A DNA stretch of 5,674 bases from an uncultured Rhodanobacteraceae bacterium (GTDB taxonomy: Bacteria; Pseudomonadota; Gammaproteobacteria; Xanthomonadales; Rhodanobacteraceae): NCBI GenBank assembly GCA_937902695.1, contig CALFNI010000056.1:1-5674 (forward strand), read 5' to 3'. The first letter of the stretch is position 1; the number at the start of each line of letters is the position of its first letter. Below are positions 1 through 5,674 of the stretch, piece by piece. Under the pieces are notes generated by a model that saw only the letters and a program-made list of their open reading frames with translations, was not told where the DNA came from and ran no database searches. The position numbers were made by a program, and so were the translations under genes.

Positions 1-590
1 ACGCCGGACGCGCCGATATGGCCGTCGACGGCGGCGATGTGCGGCTGCGCGACGACGCGTCCGCTGCGCGTCGATTCGTAGTTGCGGTACATCTCGAGCA
101 GGCCGCCATAGAGATGCAGCGTGATCGCGGGCCGGCGCGACGAGAGATTGCTGCAGCGATGCGCGTGGCCACGCGTGCCGAGAAACGCGCACGACTGGCC
201 TTCGTCGAGCACGGTGGTGCCGATGAAGCGCGTGTCGGCGTAGCCGTCGCCGCGGTCGACGACCTCGAAATCGTCGACGCCGAGCGCGCCCTGCAGCACC
301 CACTCGATGCCCCACAGGCCGTCGTGATCGTGGATCGGCGTCGAATAGCCGGGCGGCCAGACCATGATGAGGCCCGTGTAGCGGCCTTCGCGCTCGCGTT
401 CGAAGAGCCAGCGCGTCAGCATCGCCGGACTCGCGTCGCACAGCGCGCGCACGGCACGGCGATCGCGCGGCGAATACCAGGCCGCTTCGCGAAGCCCGCG
501 CTGGATGCGCTCGAGACTGAAATCGGAGCCGACGCACGACGCCATGAAAGCGCGCACGTTGTTCGCCACGTCAAGATCGATCGACGCCAT
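1..590 (-). CDS. Cysteine dioxygenase family protein (cupin), C-terminus cut by window edge
   Basis: Predicted non-haem iron thiol dioxygenase, oxidising cysteine (or a related thiol such as 3-mercaptopropionate) to a sulfinate in the cytoplasm. The 196 visible residues show the family's core cupin: PIHDHDGLWG (residues 85-94) with the iron ligands His87 and His89, then GHAHRCSN (141-148) with the third ligand His144, then LHLYGG (158-163) with His159 and Tyr161 at the family's conserved active-site His/Tyr. Arg60 in the TRWLF segment lies near the carboxylate-binding Arg of mammalian CDO, one residue out of register. Gly94 stands where mammals have the cross-linked Cys, as usual in bacteria. 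Family members are about 200 residues, so little is missing. I chose ATG at 590 because a GGGGTG stretch sits just upstream; an in-frame ATG at 635 would add 15 residues but has no ribosome site. The gene lies 154 bp downstream of the propeller gene on the same strand, probably not in one operon. Family is confident; exact substrate is not. Confidence 0.88.
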   Translation of the reverse strand, partial: MASIDLDVANNVRAFMASCVGSDFSLERIQRGLREAAWYSPRDRRAVRALCDASPAMLTRWLFEREREGRYTGLIMVWPPGYSTPIHDHDGLWGIEWVLQGALGVDDFEVVDRGDGYADTRFIGTTVLDEGQSCAFLGTRGHAHRCSNLSSRRPAITLHLYGGLLEMYRNYESTRSGRVVAQPHIAAVDGHIGASG

Positions 591-670
591 GCCTGCACCC
601 CGTGCTTGCGCCTTCCCCCGTGAGGCGCACTGCATCACAGACGCCGTTAAACGTCCGCTAAGAGGTTCGA

Positions 671-680
671 GCACATGTGC
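671..680. repeat. Perfect 10-bp palindrome GCACATGTGC upstream of the dioxygenase gene
   Basis: GCACATGTGC reads the same on both strands and lies about 80 bp upstream of the dioxygenase start, within the 154-bp spacer. A small dimeric regulator could bind here, but a single palindrome of this size can arise by chance and I see no convincing -35/-10 pair beside it. Confidence 0.25.
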
Positions 681-707
681 CGCATGCGTAGCAACGACGC
701 GAGGAAT

Positions 708-3285
<2,578 letters not shown>

Positions 3286-3288
<3 letters not shown>

Positions 3289-3296
3289 CGGCGCTA
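3286..3296. repeat. Palindrome joining the two convergent stop codons
   Basis: TAGCG-G-CGCTA is an 11-bp palindrome whose left arm begins with the OYE stop (TAG, 3286-3288) and whose right arm ends with the complement of the beta-helix stop (TAG on the minus strand, 3294-3296). The genes are separated by only 5 bp and no larger hairpin with a T-run is seen, so either terminators lie inside the facing gene or transcripts overlap. The stem is too short to call a terminator. Confidence 0.4.
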
Positions 3297-5012
3297 CGGA
3301 TCGAAGCCGTCGGCGAAGATGCGATCGGCGGGCGCTGCCGGCTGCACTTCGAACGCACCGATATCGGCCGCGCCGCCGAACACGCGAACGAATCCGTCGC
3401 CGCGCTGATCGGTTGCGAGGCCGAGCGGATTGTCGCCGGCGTCGATCGCGGGACTGCCATCGGCGAGCGCGTGCGTCATCGTGCGACCGCCGTTGTCGGC
3501 GAGCGGCAGCAGCATCGGATCGCCGCCGAGCGTGTCGGGCGGGACATCGAGGCTCAGCGCCGCGACGATGAGATCGTGCGAGCCTTCGACCGTGCCGCCG
3601 GGCGCGAAGACGTCGTCCGGATTGCCGCCCGCGGCGTTGCCCGCGACGATCGTGCTTTCAAGCGCCAGCGTGTAGTAGGGGTTGTAGAACCAGATGCCGC
3701 CGCCGGTGCCGTTCGCCGTGTTCGCGGTCAGCGTCGAGCTCGAGAGATGCACCGTGCCGTACATGTTCGCGATGGCGCCGGCGTTGCCGAGGGCGATGTT
3801 TTCCGACACGGTCGAGTTCTCCGCCGCGGCGTCGCCGTACCCATGGACGAAGATGCCGCCGCCGCGATCCATCGCGATGTTGCCGGTCAGCAGGCTCCCG
3901 GCGAGATCCATGTTGCCGCCGAGCAGCACGATCGCGCCGCCGTTCTGCGCGGAGTTGCCCGAGATCGTGCCGCGCGTGATCGATAGATCGCCGCTCGCGC
4001 CGATCGCGCCACCGTCTTCGTCGGCCGAGTTGCTGCCGAGGTCCGTATCGATCAGCGTCGCGCCGACCGGCGACGCACCGGAGACGGCATTGAAATACAG
4101 GCCGCCGCCCGCGCCGTAGTGCGCGTCGCTGAAAGCGGCGTTGCCGCTGATGGTGCTCGCCTCGAACGTCGAGTTGCCGTAGACGAACGCGCCGCCGCCG
4201 CGGACGCCGCAGAAGCCGCAGTGCGACGTCGCGCTGTTGTTCTGTATCGCGCTCGACGAGGCCGCGAGCGTACCCTGCAGGTTGCCTGCGCGTTTGCCGA
4301 CGGCGATTCCGCCGCCGAACGAGCCGCCGCTGTCCGATGTCGCGAAGTTGCCGCTGATCGTCGTCGACGTCAGCGTCGCGGTGCCGCCGGCGTAGAGGCC
4401 TCCGCCATACGCATAGCCGTCCGTGCCATCGACCTTGTTGTCGCCGACGAAGCTCCTCAGCAGCGTCGCGTCGCCGGCGACACTGATGCCGCCGCCGTGG
4501 GCGCCGCCGCTCCCGCCGATGCCGGCCATGCACTCGGACACTTCGACGTCGCTGAGGTTGATGCTGCCCGCCGAGACGATGCAGCCGCCGTCGCCGTCGA
4601 TGACGCCGTGCTGCAGCCTGATGCCCGAAATCGTCAGCGCGCCGGCTGGGCCGGCATCGTGGACGAGCACGCGATCGGCATAGCCACCGTCGAGCGTCAG
4701 CGCATCGCGGCCGGGACCGTCGATCGTGAGATTCACGATCGGTTGGCCGTCGCCGCCCTGGCCGATCGTGACGGCGCCCGAGGTCAGCGAGATGGTGCTG
4801 CAGTCGAGCGTTGCGCTGAAGTCGATCGTGTCGCCGCTGATGGCCGATGCAGCGGCATCGCGCAACGAGCCCGCGCCGGCGTCGGCGCAATTGCTGACCG
4901 TGATCGTCGCGGCGAGCGCCGGCGTCGCAGGAGCCGCGAGGATCACGGCAAGGCAGAGCGCGAGCGGACGGCGGCGAAGGCCGGAACGCGTCGCGGGCGA
5001 GGCAATCGTCAT
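3294..5012 (-). CDS. Secreted right-handed beta-helix protein, choice-of-anchor-Q-like domain, [10 protein letters not shown] tail
   Basis: A 572-residue exported protein of unknown function, probably at the cell surface or outside the cell. Residues 1-34 are a signal peptide: LRRRP, hydrophobic [11 protein letters not shown], cleavage after PALA. Next, [17 protein letters not shown]...GDTIDF (37-65) matches the usual entry segment of these beta-helix proteins. Residues about 125-470 hold stacked coils with repeated S-G-N-x-A followed by GGGI/GGA, also seen in polymorphic outer-membrane proteins. Residues 495-556 ([40 protein letters not shown]) are the choice-of-anchor Q type domain. After an AAPA linker the chain ends [10 protein letters not shown]. 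Mature cysteines are 42, 71, 144, 161, 265 and 268; the last two form CGFC inside a coil. ATG 5012 is chosen because GGGGA lies 8 nt upstream; ATGs at 5027 and 5150 give longer N-termini without a better ribosome site. It diverges from hutU and faces the OYE gene. A polysaccharide-lyase or adhesin role is possible, but I see no catalytic signature. Confidence 0.87.
   Translation of the reverse strand: MTIASPATRSGLRRRPLALCLAVILAAPATPALAATITVSNCADAGAGSLRDAAASAISGDTIDFSATLDCSTISLTSGAVTIGQGGDGQPIVNLTIDGPGRDALTLDGGYADRVLVHDAGPAGALTISGIRLQHGVIDGDGGCIVSAGSINLSDVEVSECMAGIGGSGGAHGGGISVAGDATLLRSFVGDNKVDGTDGYAYGGGLYAGGTATLTSTTISGNFATSDSGGSFGGGIAVGKRAGNLQGTLAASSSAIQNNSATSHCGFCGVRGGGAFVYGNSTFEASTISGNAAFSDAHYGAGGGLYFNAVSGASPVGATLIDTDLGSNSADEDGGAIGASGDLSITRGTISGNSAQNGGAIVLLGGNMDLAGSLLTGNIAMDRGGGIFVHGYGDAAAENSTVSENIALGNAGAIANMYGTVHLSSSTLTANTANGTGGGIWFYNPYYTLALESTIVAGNAAGGNPDDVFAPGGTVEGSHDLIVAALSLDVPPDTLGGDPMLLPLADNGGRTMTHALADGSPAIDAGDNPLGLATDQRGDGFVRVFGGAADIGAFEVQPAAPADRIFADGFDP
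3297..3326 (-). other. C-terminal tail [10 protein letters not shown] of the beta-helix protein
   Basis: The last ten residues before TAG read [10 protein letters not shown], directly after the choice-of-anchor-Q-like domain and an Ala/Pro linker. This is where members of such families normally carry a sorting signal. Compared with the tail at 748-777, Asp1, Arg2, Gly7 and Asp9 use different codons while the residue is kept; only the sixth and tenth residues differ. No membrane helix or basic cluster is present. Confidence 0.6.
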
Positions 5013-5118
5013 TGTGCGTGTCCCCATTGGAAGATGCTGTCGCGAAGCCACCGGCGCTTTTTTCGTGCCGCAGCGACCCGCGCCGCGGCGGGCGGCGAAC
5101 GAGGATCGGCCGGATGAT

Positions 5119-5148
5119 GTGCCGGAGCCTAGCGTGACGCCGGTGCAC
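5119..5148. promoter_or_regulatory. Imperfect inverted repeat upstream of hutU
   Basis: GTGCCGG (5119-5125) is mirrored by CCGGTGCAC (5140-5148) if T5144 is bulged, with a 14-nt spacer. It ends about 30 bp before the TATAAT box of hutU, where an activator or repressor could bind, and also lies upstream of the divergent beta-helix gene. It does not resemble the AT-rich HutC operator known from pseudomonads. Chance is a real alternative in such GC-rich DNA. Confidence 0.2.
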
Positions 5149-5178
5149 ACGGAAAGGATCGGCGGACGAAAGCCTATC

Positions 5179-5184
5179 TATAAT
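5179..5184 (+). promoter_or_regulatory. Likely -10 box of the hutU promoter (TATAAT)
   Basis: A perfect sigma-70 TATAAT lies 27 bp before the hutU ATG, in an AT-rich patch that stands out from the surrounding sequence. It predicts a transcription start near 5191 and a leader of about 20 nt. No good -35 is found 16-18 bp upstream (GGATCG and neighbours match TTGACA poorly) and there is no extended -10 TG, so an activator may be needed. Confidence 0.5.
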
Positions 5185-5211
5185 GTGCCGCTCGCCGTAC
5201 GGGATCGACCC

Positions 5212-5674
5212 ATGAATGCCCCCACTCGCATCGACACCGCCCGCGTGATCCGCGCGCCGCGCGGCAACACGCTGACGTGCCGGAGCTGGCTCACCGAAGC
5301 CGCGTTCCGCATGATCCAGAACAACCTCGATCCGGACGTCGCCGAGAAGCCGAGCGAGCTCGTCGTCTATGGCGGCATCGGCCGCGCCGCGCGCAACTGG
5401 GAATGCTTCGATGCGATTCTGAAATCGCTGCGCGAGCTCGGCGACGAAGAGACGCTGCTGATCCAGTCCGGCAAGCCGGTCGGCGTGTTCCCGACGCACC
5501 GGGACGCGCCGCGCGTGCTGCTCGCGAACTCGAATCTCGTGCCGGCGTGGGCGACCTGGGAGCATTTCAACGAGCTCGATCGCAAGGGCCTCATGATGTA
5601 CGGCCAGATGACGGCGGGGTCGTGGATCTACATCGGCTCGCAGGGCATCGTGCAGGGCACGTACGAGACCTTCG
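5212..5674 (+). CDS. hutU: Urocanate hydratase (urocanase), N-terminal 154 residues; cut by window edge
   Basis: Cytoplasmic NAD+-dependent enzyme of histidine degradation, adding water to urocanate to give 4-imidazolone-5-propionate, between HutH and HutI. The visible N-terminus matches the highly conserved urocanase sequence: RAPRG (14-18), SWLTEA (25-30), NNLDPDVAE (37-45), [14 protein letters not shown] (52-65), [28 protein letters not shown] and [15 protein letters not shown] (131-145). The full enzyme is about 555 residues, so roughly 400 lie beyond the window, including the catalytic Cys region. ATG 5212 fits the family N-terminus; the ribosome site is weak (GGGA, 5201-5204). A TATAAT box sits 27 bp upstream, making hutU the first gene of its transcript, probably followed by other hut genes outside the window. 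It diverges from the beta-helix gene with 199 bp between. Confidence 0.97.
   Translation, partial: MNAPTRIDTARVIRAPRGNTLTCRSWLTEAAFRMIQNNLDPDVAEKPSELVVYGGIGRAARNWECFDAILKSLRELGDEETLLIQSGKPVGVFPTHRDAPRVLLANSNLVPAWATWEHFNELDRKGLMMYGQMTAGSWIYIGSQGIVQGTYETF

Noticed and set aside
18..623. Plus-strand open frame of 201 residues
   Set aside because: It is the reverse of the dioxygenase gene, whose minus-strand translation carries clear cupin motifs.
3680..4600. Many GCCGCCGCC-like runs resembling a DNA repeat array
   Set aside because: They are reverse complements of Gly-Gly-Gly codons in successive beta-helix coils; spacing and flanks vary, so they reflect protein repeats, not a CRISPR or microsatellite.
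5040..5066. T-run (5058-5063) as an intrinsic terminator
   Set aside because: The sequence before it forms no convincing GC stem, and it lies between two divergent genes where no transcript is expected to end.
4119..5117. Plus-strand 332-residue frame
   Set aside because: Antisense to the beta-helix gene; Ala/Arg/Val-rich with no motif.
3658..5565. Minus-strand 635-residue frame overlapping the beta-helix gene and hutU
   Set aside because: Low-complexity Arg-rich shadow frame; the other frame has a signal peptide and recognisable domains.

Overview
The window is high-GC bacterial DNA with strong G/C preference at third codon positions, so long open frames appear on the opposite strand of real genes. 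It carries five protein genes and no RNA gene, insertion sequence or CRISPR array that I can see. Gene content (cysteine-dioxygenase-like cupin, YqjM/XenA-type old yellow enzyme, urocanase) and two secreted proteins sharing a short C-terminal tail suggest a proteobacterium. My best guess is Gammaproteobacteria, order Xanthomonadales (Lysobacterales), Dokdonella/Rhodanobacter-like. That placement rests on remembered family style and was not searched.

Layout, left to right. (1) 1-590, minus: cysteine dioxygenase family enzyme, cut at its C-terminus by the window edge. (2) 591-744: spacer with a small hairpin and a palindrome. (3) 745-2061, minus: secreted delta-60 repeat (DUF5122) beta-propeller. 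(4) 2062-2214: divergent intergenic region with an inverted repeat. (5) 2215-3288, plus: NADPH-dependent old yellow enzyme. (6) 3294-5012, minus: secreted right-handed beta-helix protein with a choice-of-anchor-Q-like C-terminal domain, convergent with the OYE gene and only 5 bp from it. (7) 5013-5211: divergent intergenic region with a perfect TATAAT box. (8) 5212-5674, plus: start of urocanase (hutU), cut by the right edge.

The three enzymes are ordinary metabolic genes (thiol oxidation, ene reduction, histidine breakdown) with no obvious shared pathway. The most notable signal is that the two secreted proteins, which have unrelated folds, end in nearly the same decapeptide, DRIFA(G/D)GFD(D/P), at the extreme C-terminus. 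Half of the identical residues use different codons. In the beta-helix protein the tail follows a domain type that usually precedes a sorting signal, so it may be an undescribed C-terminal sorting or processing tag. No dedicated processing enzyme is visible in this window.
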